Origin: Actinomycetes bacterium
GTDB lineage: Bacteria > Actinomycetota > Actinomycetes > Jiangellales > Jiangellaceae
DNA: 37,495 nt
NCBI GenBank assembly: GCA_021793295.1
Contig: JAJYTA010000023.1
Location: forward strand, 1 to 37,495
Direction of reading: 5' to 3'
The notes under the pieces were generated by a model that was given only the letters and a program-made list of their open reading frames with translations, did not search any database and was not told the origin of the DNA. Both the position numbers and the translations under genes were made by a program. Shown in pieces: positions 1-6,572 of this stretch. Numbering within the stretch: the first letter of the stretch is position 1; each line of letters starts with the position of its first letter.

Positions 1-38
1 CGGGTGGTGTGGCAGGGAATTGCCAAGTGAACATGATC

Positions 39-63
39 ATTTGACTATCGCGGAGTAGGGTGT
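39..63 (+). promoter_or_regulatory. Possible SigB/F-type promoter of the GlsB-like gene
   Basis: The bases read ATTT, 15 bases, GGGTGT. This resembles the GTTT/GNNT-N14-16-GGGTAY pattern known for SigB/SigF-class stress sigma factors, but it deviates at the first base of the -35 and at the fifth base of the -10. It ends 42 bases before the GTG start of a stress-type membrane protein gene. It is the weakest of the set of such sites in this window. Confidence comes mainly from the same 15-base spacing and the fitting target. Confidence 0.35.
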
Positions 64-105
64 GTGCAGGTAGTTCGGTAGCGGCAACGGCGCCGGGAGG
101 AACTC

Positions 106-369
106 GTGGAAATCGGTGGAATCATTTCCGCACTGATCGTCGGTATCGTCATCGGTGCACTGGGCCGGCTCATCGTTCCGGGCAAGCAGAAAATCGCCAT
201 CTGGCTCACGATCCTCATCGGCATCGTCGCCGCACTCATCGGGACGGCCATCGTCGGCCCGCTCCGGGACACCTCCGGCATCGACTGGATCGAGCTCATC
301 GTGCAGGTCGCCTTGGCCGCCTTCGGCGTGATCGCGGCGTCGAGGTTGATGGAGTCGCGCAAGAGCTGA
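106..369 (+). CDS. GlsB/YeaQ/YmgE family stress-response membrane protein
   Basis: An 87-residue, very hydrophobic protein with three predicted membrane segments (about residues 5-22, 29-50 and 60-80) and glycine-rich turns such as GRLIVPGKQ. This layout is typical of the transglycosylase-associated GlsB/YeaQ/YmgE family, small inner-membrane proteins induced by acid, osmotic or general stress. Their molecular role is not well established. The GTG start at 106 is chosen because GGGAGG lies at 95-100, at good distance. A weak SigB/F-like promoter lies upstream at 39-63. The gene is convergent with udgX, and a strong hairpin separates the two. Length is normal for the family. Confidence 0.85.
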   Translation: MEIGGIISALIVGIVIGALGRLIVPGKQKIAIWLTILIGIVAALIGTAIVGPLRDTSGIDWIELIVQVALAAFGVIAASRLMESRKS

Positions 370-406
370 GCGCTTGCGGCCCGGTGTCGTGGCCGCAGGT
401 AGCGCT
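369..406. terminator. Bidirectional hairpin between convergent genes
   Basis: TGCGGCC (375-381) pairs with GGCCGCA (391-397) around a 9-base loop. The stem is extended outward by AGCGCT at 369-374 and 401-406 with a 3-base bulge. It overlaps both stop-codon regions, so it probably serves as terminator for both the GlsB-like gene and udgX. There is no T-run, as is usual in high-GC actinobacteria. Confidence 0.6.
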
Positions 407-1038
407 CAACCCTGCGCGGTGACGGAGCCGGGCTCGATCCGGGCCACGACGTCCAGATCGGCGACGAAGGCCGCATGATCCGCTGCGCGCTCACGCGAGC
501 GCAGCACCGCGGACGGGTGCACGGTGGCGACCACGAGCGCGTCGTCGATCGGCAGCTCGCCATCACGGGCCAGCGGGGAACCGTCCGCGAGGTCCGACCA
601 CGCCAGCACCTGCCCACGCTGCCGGCTGACCCGGAACGACGAACCCAGCGTCGTCGCCGCGGCCGTGGCGCCGAGCACGACGACGATCTCCGGTCGTACG
701 GCCGCGAGTTCTGCGCGCAACCACGGCCGGCAGGCGGCGAGTTCGGCCGCGTTCGGCTTCTGGTGAATCCGGCGCTTGCCACGCTCGGCGCGGCGGAACT
801 TGAAGTGCTTGACCGCGTTGGTCACGTACAGATCCGTCCGCACCAGGCCGGCCTCGTCCACCGCCTGCCACAGCAGCCGTCCGGCCGGGCCGACGAACGC
901 CTGGCCCGCACGATCCTCCATGTCGCCGGGCTGCTCGCCGATCATCATGATCCGTGCCGTGCGCTGCCCGTCGCCGAAGACGGGCTGCGTGGCGTCTTCG
1001 AACAACGAGCACGCCCGAGTGCCGGGCGCGGTCGTCAC
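406..1038 (-). CDS. udgX: UdgX-type uracil-DNA glycosylase
   Basis: A 210-residue uracil-DNA glycosylase-fold protein. The UdgX hallmark KRRIHQ is at residues 88-93. In this family the histidine of that loop forms a covalent bond with the abasic site after uracil removal. Motif 1 is GEQPGD (34-39), FVGPAGR follows at 48-54, and the C-terminal TVHPSAVLR motif is present. The GTG start at 1038 overlaps the stop of the upstream epimerase as GTGA, suggesting translational coupling. Length matches known UdgX proteins. Oddity: where the family has an N-terminal CxxC Fe-S ligand pair, this protein has T7-R-A-C10, so the first cysteine is missing and the N-terminus is short. The likely role is repair or protection of uracil-containing DNA. 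A stress-type promoter precedes the operon. Confidence 0.9.
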   Translation of the reverse strand: MTTAPGTRACSLFEDATQPVFGDGQRTARIMMIGEQPGDMEDRAGQAFVGPAGRLLWQAVDEAGLVRTDLYVTNAVKHFKFRRAERGKRRIHQKPNAAELAACRPWLRAELAAVRPEIVVVLGATAAATTLGSSFRVSRQRGQVLAWSDLADGSPLARDGELPIDDALVVATVHPSAVLRSRERAADHAAFVADLDVVARIEPGSVTAQG

Positions 1039-2006
1039 CGCCAGCCATGAGCCGATCCGTTCTCCCTGAACCAGGCGATCGTGGTGGCCAGACCCTCCTT
1101 CACCGGTACCCGCGGCCGCCATCCCAGCACCTCGCCGGCCAGCGTGATGTCCGGGCGGCGGGAATGGCCCAAGTTGGGCGGCGCCTCCACGAAGGCCGCG
1201 GGAGAGTGGCCGTCGGTGAGGTCGATCAACTGCTGGGCGAGGGAGAAGATCGAGACGTCGTCCGGGTTGCCGACGTTCATCGGGCCCGGATGTGCGCTGT
1301 TCGCCAGCGCCAGCACGCCCGCGACGGTGTCGTCGACGTAGCACAGCGAGCGGCGCTGTGCTCCGGAGCCCGGAATCGTCACCGCGCCGTCGGTGAGGAC
1401 CTGGCGAATGAGCCGGGCCAGGACCCGCCCGTCGTCGAGGCGCATCCGGGGCCCGTAGGTGTTGAAGATCCGGGCGATGGCGGTGGACAGAGAGTACGCC
1501 GCGCGATACGTCGAGGTGGCGGCCTCGGCGAACCGGCGAGCCTCGTAGTAGGCGCCGTAGGCGGCCACCGGGTCGATCGCGCCCGGATGCGCCTCGTCCA
1601 GCGGCTCCGGCGTGGGTGGGCCGTACGTCTCCGAGGTCGACAGGAGCACGAACCGGGCGTGGTGATGGTGGGCGAGTTCGAGGGCGTTCAGCGTGCCCAC
1701 ACTGGCAGCCCGCGTCGCCCGTACCGGGTCGAGCAGGTAGTCGCTCGGCGTGGCCGGTGCGGTGAGGTGGTAGACGACGTCGACGGGGCCGGCGATCTCG
1801 ATGCCGTCGAGCATGTCCTGCCGCAGCAGCCGGAAGCCCGGTCGTTCCACCAGGGCACGCAGGTTGGTCAGACGCCCGGTCTCGAAGTTGTCGACGCAGG
1901 TGACGCTGGCGCCGGACTCGGTCAGTGCTTCACAGAGGTGCGAGCCGATGAAACCGGCTCCCCCGATGACGACGGCCCGAATGTGCCTGTTCGTCTCCTT
2001 GCCCAT
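1035..2006 (-). CDS. NAD-dependent epimerase/dehydratase, UDP-glucuronate decarboxylase-like
   Basis: An extended short-chain dehydrogenase of 323 residues. The NAD-binding motif GGAGFIG is at residues 15-21. The segment PATPSDYLLDP (84-94) and the LSTSETYG motif (122-129) are typical of the UDP-glucuronate decarboxylase/dTDP-glucose dehydratase branch, which acts on nucleotide sugars for surface polysaccharides. The active-site YxxxK reads Y153-Y-E-A-R157, so the catalytic lysine is replaced by arginine. The ATG at 2006 is a plausible start but has no clear ribosome site at ideal distance; GTG nine bases upstream is an alternative. The gene is first in a two-gene unit with udgX (GTGA overlap) and has a SigB/F-type promoter at 2059-2083. 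The exact substrate is unknown. Confidence 0.8.
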   Translation of the reverse strand: MGKETNRHIRAVVIGGAGFIGSHLCEALTESGASVTCVDNFETGRLTNLRALVERPGFRLLRQDMLDGIEIAGPVDVVYHLTAPATPSDYLLDPVRATRAASVGTLNALELAHHHHARFVLLSTSETYGPPTPEPLDEAHPGAIDPVAAYGAYYEARRFAEAATSTYRAAYSLSTAIARIFNTYGPRMRLDDGRVLARLIRQVLTDGAVTIPGSGAQRRSLCYVDDTVAGVLALANSAHPGPMNVGNPDDVSIFSLAQQLIDLTDGHSPAAFVEAPPNLGHSRRPDITLAGEVLGWRPRVPVKEGLATTIAWFRENGSAHGWR

Positions 2007-2058
2007 GGCCCTCACAATCCGTTCGGCGACCGGTACCGGGGAACCTTCGCTGAAGGAC

Positions 2059-2083
2059 ATACCCAGCGCGGCCTGAACGACAC
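2059..2083 (-). promoter_or_regulatory. SigB/F-type promoter of the epimerase-udgX operon
   Basis: Read on the minus strand the bases are GTGT, 15 bases, GGGTAT. This fits the GNNT-N14-16-GGGTAY consensus of SigB/SigF-class sigma factors. It ends 52 bases before the proposed ATG at 2006, leaving room for a short leader. Both half-elements and the spacing match other sites in this window. Confidence 0.6.
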
Positions 2084-2181
2084 GATGGAGCGGTACGCTG
2101 GGCAGCGTCGGGGGCACAACTGGAGACGCCTGCCCGTTCTCCCTGTTGGGGCTGTGGTTGACGGAGTCAGGAGGCAGGGCT

Positions 2182-2865
2182 GTGCACGAACCGGACGCCA
2201 ACGAGTTCGCGAAGATGGCGCTGGCCATGTTCAACGAGTCCGACACCGAACACACCCTCGACCGGGTGGTCGAATACGCGCAGCATGCCACCGCATGTGA
2301 CGATGCCGGGTTGATGTTGCTGCACTCGCGCGGGCGCATCGAAACCGCCGTGGCCACCCATGACCGGGTCTACCAGGCCGACCAGCTGCAGGTCGATCTC
2401 GCCGAGGGGCCGTGCATCCAGGCGATCTGGGACCGCGACGTGTTCATCACCGACGACACCGCGTCCGACGAGCGGTTCCCGAACTGGGGCCCGAAAGTTG
2501 CTGAGCTGGGGCTGCGTAGCGTCCTGTCGATTCGGCTGCACACGGCGACCGCCACGGTCGGTGCGCTCAATCTCTACGGCCACCAGCCGGGCACCTTCGA
2601 TGACGACGATCTGGACGTCGCCGACATCTTCGGCCGGCATGCGTCGGTGGCCCTGGCGTCGGCGCGTGAGGAAGAGGGGCTGCGCCAGGCCATCGGCGCC
2701 CGGCACCTCATCGGGCAGGCGCAAGGCATCCTGATGGAACGCTACGGCCTCGATCACGATCGCGCCTTCGCCCTGTTGCGGCGCTACTCCCGCGACAACA
2801 ACATCAAGTTGCGCGTCGTGGCGCAGCGCGTCATCACCAACGGCAAGCTCTCCGAGGAGCCCTGA
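2182..2865 (+). CDS. GAF and ANTAR domain regulator
   Basis: A 227-residue protein with a GAF sensor domain (about residues 15-155, including the LAEGPCIQAIW and LSIRL segments) followed by an ANTAR RNA-binding domain (about 165-222, with GQAQGILMERYGLDHDRAFALLRRYS). ANTAR proteins bind paired hairpins in nascent RNA and prevent transcription termination; in this architecture the GAF domain probably supplies a small-ligand or redox signal. The GTG start at 2182 is chosen because AGGAGG lies at 2169-2174 with a 7-base spacer. The gene is divergent from the epimerase operon, with about 175 bases between the starts. The RNA targets cannot be told from this window. Confidence 0.88.
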   Translation: MHEPDANEFAKMALAMFNESDTEHTLDRVVEYAQHATACDDAGLMLLHSRGRIETAVATHDRVYQADQLQVDLAEGPCIQAIWDRDVFITDDTASDERFPNWGPKVAELGLRSVLSIRLHTATATVGALNLYGHQPGTFDDDDLDVADIFGRHASVALASAREEEGLRQAIGARHLIGQAQGILMERYGLDHDRAFALLRRYSRDNNIKLRVVAQRVITNGKLSEEP

Positions 2866-2872
2866 GCCGGCT

Positions 2873-3511
2873 TCACGGGAGATCGTCGGCGATGCTCGGG
2901 TCGAGCGCTGCTCGTACGCAAGCCGCCGTCAGCCGGGGGAACTCGGCGTTGGGCACGAGTTCGGCCAGTTTCTCGGCCGACTCCGGCAGGCCGAGCTTGC
3001 GGGCGCCGTCGTGCACGCGCCGGTCGGCATACGGGGCGACGTCGGGCCAGACGCCCTGGACCTCGCGGCAGAAGATGGCCGAGCCGGTGGGACCGACACC
3101 GGGGAACCGTTGGATCAGGCTCTCCAGTTGCCGGGTGCTCGTGGCCGCACCGTGCAGGCGGCGAAGGTCACCGGCATAGTCGTCCAGAAGCAACTGGGCA
3201 CCGTCGCCGAGCATCGTCGAGGTCCGCTCGTCGTAACGGCGGTAATGGCCGCGGCCGAGAGCGTCGACCCGCTGTTGCCAGGTGGCCGCGGCCATCCGCT
3301 CGGGCGTGCGGAAGCCCGCCTTCGACAGTTCCCGGGCCGCGGCCGTCGCGATGCCGGCGTCGATGCGTGCCGAGAGCAGCATGGACAGCACGAGCAGCCG
3401 ATACAGCGCAGAGGGTTTGTCGCTCAGCTTGATGCCGGCCTGCTCGGCATAGGTCTTGCCGTGCCGGTCGAGGACGGCTCTGGCACGATCGCTCGGCTCG
3501 GTGGTGGCCAT
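2873..3511 (-). CDS. HhH-GPD family endonuclease III-like protein
   Basis: A 212-residue protein with the helix-hairpin-helix segment RFPGVGPTGSA (135-145) and a downstream aspartate (D163 in APYADRR) at the position of the conserved catalytic Asp of the HhH-GPD superfamily. That superfamily includes base-excision glycosylases such as Nth and MutY. The lysine that makes Nth bifunctional is a threonine here (T142), and the C-terminal four-cysteine Fe-S loop of Nth is absent. If it is a glycosylase it is therefore likely monofunctional, and its substrate is unknown. The ATG at 3511 lies only 9 bases after a consensus SigB/F-type -10 element, so the mRNA may be leaderless. The gene is divergent from whiB. 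Confidence 0.75.
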   Translation of the reverse strand: MATTEPSDRARAVLDRHGKTYAEQAGIKLSDKPSALYRLLVLSMLLSARIDAGIATAAARELSKAGFRTPERMAAATWQQRVDALGRGHYRRYDERTSTMLGDGAQLLLDDYAGDLRRLHGAATSTRQLESLIQRFPGVGPTGSAIFCREVQGVWPDVAPYADRRVHDGARKLGLPESAEKLAELVPNAEFPRLTAACVRAALDPSIADDLP

Positions 3512-3520
3512 GCCCGTGGG

Positions 3521-3545
3521 CTACCCGCGCGGGGCTGAGGCAAAC
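3521..3545 (-). promoter_or_regulatory. SigB/F-type promoter of the endonuclease-like gene
   Basis: On the minus strand the bases are GTTT, 15 bases, GGGTAG, matching the SigB/SigF-class consensus except for the last base. The -10 ends 9 bases before the ATG at 3511, which implies an almost leaderless transcript. The site lies back to back with the whiB promoter at 3558-3582; the two -35 boxes are 12 bases apart. Confidence 0.65.
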
Positions 3546-3557
3546 CGCGCCGCTGGC

Positions 3558-3582
3558 GTTTCGGCAGCGCCGGCGCGGGTAC
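3558..3582 (+). promoter_or_regulatory. SigB/F-type promoter of the whiB-like gene
   Basis: The bases read GTTT, 15 bases, GGGTAC, a full match to the GTTT-N15-GGGTAY consensus of stress sigma factors. The -10 ends 9 bases before the ATG at 3592. No Shine-Dalgarno sequence lies in between, so a leaderless mRNA is likely. Confidence 0.7.
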
Positions 3583-3591
3583 GCACCCCGC

Positions 3592-3912
3592 ATGACTATT
3601 GCCGATGCTCCGTCCGTCGGTCGCGCCCGGTCGATGCTGGATGCGCCGTGGTGGGAGTACGCCGCCTGTCGATCCGTCGACGCCGATCTGTTCTGCGTAC
3701 CCGACGGCGTGCCCCTGCGGCGTAAACGCGAACAGGAGCGTCAGGCGAAAGCCATCTGCAGTCGGTGCCCGGTACAGAAGTCATGCCTCGAGGAGGCATT
3801 GGAGCGCGACGAGCAACACGGTGTGTGGGGCGGAATGGACACCTCCGAGCGTCGGCAGTTGCGCCGGAGAATGACGGCCGAACGCCGGCAGGCTCGAACC
3901 GGCGACAGCTGA
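3592..3912 (+). CDS. WhiB family Fe-S transcriptional regulator
   Basis: A 106-residue WhiB-like protein. The four cluster cysteines are C26, C56, C59 and C65 (AAC, then ICSRC and SCLEEAL), followed by the G[VI]WGG turn at 77-81 and a basic C-terminal tail (RRQLRRRMTAERR) for DNA contact. WhiB proteins bind a [4Fe-4S] cluster and usually act with region 4 of the principal sigma factor, often in redox or stress responses and development. An additional cysteine, C35, is present. The start at ATG 3592 is supported by the promoter 9 bases upstream; there is no ribosome site. The gene is convergent with the ligase, with 9 bases between the stops. Confidence 0.92.
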   Translation: MTIADAPSVGRARSMLDAPWWEYAACRSVDADLFCVPDGVPLRRKREQERQAKAICSRCPVQKSCLEEALERDEQHGVWGGMDTSERRQLRRRMTAERRQARTGDS

Positions 3913-3921
3913 CCAAGCGGG

Positions 3922-4926
3922 TCATTCCGCGTCGGGTGGTGGTTGCGGGTCCTCCCGGACCACCTCGGTGGGATCCTTGTCGTCGCGCAGCCCTTCGTAC
4001 GACGGATGCCGCAACGTGCCTGAGCTGGTCCATTCGGCGAATTCGACTTCACACACGAGCCGGGGCTCCACGAACACGGCGTCGCTCTGCGGTTGGCGCC
4101 CAGCGAACGGGCTGTCCGCCCGGCGCAGCGGATCGAGCGCGGCTTGCAGTTGGTCGCGCGCGGCGCGATCGAACCCGGTGCCGACCTTGCCGGCGTAGCG
4201 CAACTGGCCATCGTCGTAGTAGCCGACGAGCAACGCGCCGAATCCGCCGCTCAAGCGGCCCTTCCCGGCGACCCAGCCGCCGATGACCACCTCTTGGCGC
4301 CGGACGTTCTTGATCTTGAGCCAGTCGCGGGTGCGTTTCCCCGGTCGATACCGGCTGGCCAGCCTCTTGGCGATGATGCCTTCCAAGCCTCGAGTCCGGG
4401 TGGCCTCGAGCAGCGCTCGTCCCTCGCCCGGGTGATAGGCGGGCACCTGCCAGTGCGGGCCGCCGAGGCCCAAGGCCTCGAGCTCGCGGCGGCGGTCTTC
4501 GTATCCCAGCGCGAGCAACGAGCGGCCGTCGTCGTACAACAGGTCGAACATGACGTAGACGACGGGAATCGTGCGCTGCCGCTCCCGGACGTCGGCGTCG
4601 GAGCTGACGTGAATGCGTGGCTGCAGCCGCTGAAAGCTCGGCCGGCCGTCGTCGTCGAAGGCGACGATCTCGCCGTCCAGCACCGCCCGGCGCGACCCGA
4701 GCTGCTCGGCGAGGCCGCCGACCTCTGGATAGCGTTTCGTGAAATCGCTCCCGGTCCGTCCGGTCAGCCGGAACGCGCCGCGGTCGCAGAAGGCCACGGC
4801 GCGTACCCCGTCCCACTTGATCTCGAAGCCCCAGCCGGACTCGTCGGCCGGCAACACCGACGGCGTCGCGGCCATCGGGGTCAGCGATCGAGGCATCGGG
4901 TCGGTGCCCGCCGTGGAAGCGTCCAT
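3922..4926 (-). CDS. ATP-dependent DNA ligase, LigD/LigC type
   Basis: A 334-residue ligase with all nucleotidyltransferase motifs: motif I KWDG with the adenylated lysine K37, motif III LDGEIVAFD, motif IIIa VMFDLLY, motif IV EGIIAKR and motif V DWLKIK, followed by an OB-fold region (about 215-315). It corresponds to the ligase domain of LigD or a stand-alone LigC, enzymes that seal breaks in non-homologous end joining or gap repair. No polymerase or phosphoesterase domain, and no ku gene, is present in the window. The ATG at 4926 is the outermost start; internal ATGs at residues 11 and 18 are alternatives. It lies 33 bases behind the SDR gene and is probably cotranscribed from its stress-type promoter. 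Confidence 0.87.
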   Translation of the reverse strand: MDASTAGTDPMPRSLTPMAATPSVLPADESGWGFEIKWDGVRAVAFCDRGAFRLTGRTGSDFTKRYPEVGGLAEQLGSRRAVLDGEIVAFDDDGRPSFQRLQPRIHVSSDADVRERQRTIPVVYVMFDLLYDDGRSLLALGYEDRRRELEALGLGGPHWQVPAYHPGEGRALLEATRTRGLEGIIAKRLASRYRPGKRTRDWLKIKNVRRQEVVIGGWVAGKGRLSGGFGALLVGYYDDGQLRYAGKVGTGFDRAARDQLQAALDPLRRADSPFAGRQPQSDAVFVEPRLVCEVEFAEWTSSGTLRHPSYEGLRDDKDPTEVVREDPQPPPDAE

Positions 4927-4959
4927 AGAGGCATCATCGTCCAGCCACGCCGGTGGTGG

Positions 4960-5853
4960 TCAGAAGACGGGCTTGCCCCCGGTGACGCCGAGCACCGTGC
5001 CAGAGACGTAACTGGCCTCGGTGGGCGAGGCGAGGAAGACGAAAGCCGGCGCGACCTCAGCCGGTTGCCCGGCCCGGCCGAGCGGGGTGTCCTGGCCGAA
5101 CTTCTCGACCTTTTCCGTCGGCTGGGTCGCCGGCTGCAGCGGCGTCCAGATGGGACCGGGCGCCACGGCGTTGACGCGGATGCCGCGCGGGCCGAGCTCG
5201 GCTGCCAGGTTGACCGTGACGTTGTTGATGCCCGCTTTCGTCGCCGCGTAATCCAGCAGGGACACCGACGGCTCGTACGCCTGGATCGAGGAGTTGTTGA
5301 TGATGGCGCTGCCCGGGCCCAGTGACGGCAACGCCGCCTGCACCATCCAGAACAGCGCGTAGAGGTTGGTCCGGAAGACTCGGTCGAGCTGGGCGGTGTC
5401 GATCTGTTCGATGCCGACGGTGCGGGCCATCTGGTAGCCGGCATTGTTCACCAGCACGTCGAGCCCGCCGAGCTCGTTGGTGGCCCGGGCGACGAGGTGG
5501 GCGCAGGCGTCGGGCTCGGTGAGATCCGCCGCGACCGCCAGTCCCTTGCGCTCGGCCGCGACGACGTGGGCCATCGTCGCCTCGGCATCGGCGGCCTCGC
5601 TCGGCAGGTGCGAGATGACGACGTCGGCGCCTTCGCGGGCGAACGCGATCGCGACGGCCCGCCCGATGCCGGAATCGCCACCGGTGATCAGCGTCCGCAA
5701 CCCTTCGAGGCGGCCGTGGCCACGGTAGGTGTCCTCGCCGTGGTCCGGAACCGGGGTCATGGCGTCGGTGGTCCCGGGGGGCTGTTGCTGCTGCGGCGGG
5801 AAGCCGGTCGGGCGTTCTCGGCCAGCAGCGTCGGTCACTGATTCGTTCGACAT
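4960..5853 (-). CDS. SDR family oxidoreductase, YghA/YdaD-like
   Basis: A 297-residue short-chain dehydrogenase. It has a proline- and glutamine-rich leader of about 45 residues, the cofactor motif TGGDSGIG (57-64), NNAG (136-139), the catalytic serine near 188-189 and YAATK with Y202 and K206. The leader and the GGDSGIG form are typical of the YghA/YdaD/YhxC group; some Bacillus members of that group belong to the SigB general-stress regulon. The substrate is unknown. The ATG at 5853 is preceded by AAGGAC. A GTTT-N15-GGGTAG promoter ends 10 bases before it, so promoter and ribosome site nearly touch. The DNA ligase gene follows 33 bases downstream in the same direction. Confidence 0.85.
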   Translation of the reverse strand: MSNESVTDAAGRERPTGFPPQQQQPPGTTDAMTPVPDHGEDTYRGHGRLEGLRTLITGGDSGIGRAVAIAFAREGADVVISHLPSEAADAEATMAHVVAAERKGLAVAADLTEPDACAHLVARATNELGGLDVLVNNAGYQMARTVGIEQIDTAQLDRVFRTNLYALFWMVQAALPSLGPGSAIINNSSIQAYEPSVSLLDYAATKAGINNVTVNLAAELGPRGIRVNAVAPGPIWTPLQPATQPTEKVEKFGQDTPLGRAGQPAEVAPAFVFLASPTEASYVSGTVLGVTGGKPVF

Positions 5854-5863
5854 GTCCTTGGCT

Positions 5864-5888
5864 CTACCCCCGCTCGTCGAGGGCAAAC
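5864..5888 (-). promoter_or_regulatory. SigB/F-type promoter of the SDR-ligase unit
   Basis: On the minus strand the bases are GTTT, 15 bases, GGGTAG. The -10 ends 10 bases before the ATG at 5853. It is one of two divergent sites of the same class; the other, at 5943-5967, reads the opposite way into the PEBP and sigma factor genes. Confidence 0.65.
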
Positions 5889-5942
5889 GACAGGTCGGAA
5901 CTGTCCGGGTGCGCGTCGTACCTGCAGATGCCTGCAGCACGG

Positions 5943-5967
5943 GTGTCTGGATCACAGTGGCGGGTAC
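5943..5967 (+). promoter_or_regulatory. SigB/F-type promoter of the PEBP-sigma unit
   Basis: The bases read GTGT, 15 bases, GGGTAC, the same half-elements and spacing as the site before the DUF1876 gene at 13749-13773. The -10 ends 14 bases before ATG 5982. It would place an RpoD-like sigma factor gene under a stress sigma factor. Confidence 0.62.
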
Positions 5968-5981
5968 GGGACGGTGGGGTC

Positions 5982-6563
5982 ATGGCGGCAACCGCGAAGA
6001 CCAGCTCTGTTACTCGAACTCGGCCGGAATCCGATGGACTGGAACCGCCCCCTGTGGCGCGTGTCGTCGGAGCCGAGCCGGCCGGCTCACGACGGAAGGT
6101 GGCGCCAACGATGGGCGCGATCGAACTACGAAGCCCCGATTTCGAACACCTCGGGGTGATTCCCGATCGGCACGCACACGACGCCGGCAACGTGTCGCCG
6201 TCGCTGGAATGGGTCGGTGTACCTCCCGATGCCGTGGAATTGCTGTTGATGTGCGAAGATCCCGATGCGCCTGGTGGATCGTTCCTCCACTGGCTCGTCA
6301 CTGGAATAGATCCGCATGCCGGTGGCGTTCCAGAACATGTAACGCCGGCCGGAGGCCTAGAGTGGCCCAACGGTTTCGGCGAGAACGGGTGGGGCGGTCC
6401 TGCGCCGCCACCGGGCGACGGTCCGCATCGATACGTCTTCACGGTATATGCGCTGTCCGCCCGGGGTGACCTACCTGACGCACCCACCGTCGAGGACATC
6501 TACCGTGCTGCCGATGCCGCCATGCTCGAGCGTGGCACGTTGGTGGGTTTGTACGAACGCTGA
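5982..6563 (+). CDS. YbhB/YbcL family Raf kinase inhibitor-like (PEBP) protein
   Basis: A 193-residue phosphatidylethanolamine-binding-protein fold. Recognisable segments are IELRSPDFEHLGVIPDRHA, NVSPSLEW, CEDPDAPGGSFLHWLV (the conserved DPDAP ligand-site motif) and GPHRYVFTVYAL. Bacterial members of this family are poorly characterised small-molecule-binding proteins. The start at ATG 5982 fits the promoter just upstream and gives an N-terminal extension of about 43 residues. ATG 6111, with GGAAGG upstream, would give a 150-residue protein close to the core domain. The gene is followed after 9 bases by an RpoD-like sigma factor gene and is likely cotranscribed with it. Confidence 0.82.
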   Translation: MAATAKTSSVTRTRPESDGLEPPPVARVVGAEPAGSRRKVAPTMGAIELRSPDFEHLGVIPDRHAHDAGNVSPSLEWVGVPPDAVELLLMCEDPDAPGGSFLHWLVTGIDPHAGGVPEHVTPAGGLEWPNGFGENGWGGPAPPPGDGPHRYVFTVYALSARGDLPDAPTVEDIYRAADAAMLERGTLVGLYER

Positions 6564-6572
6564 GGAGAGGCG

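Noticed and set aside
954-2300. Long open frame on the plus strand opposite the epimerase
   Set aside because: It is arginine- and glycine-rich with no domain, and it lies opposite genes with clear motifs. It is a typical high-GC shadow frame, as are the long frames opposite transketolase, GH127, GH31 and the large glycosidase.
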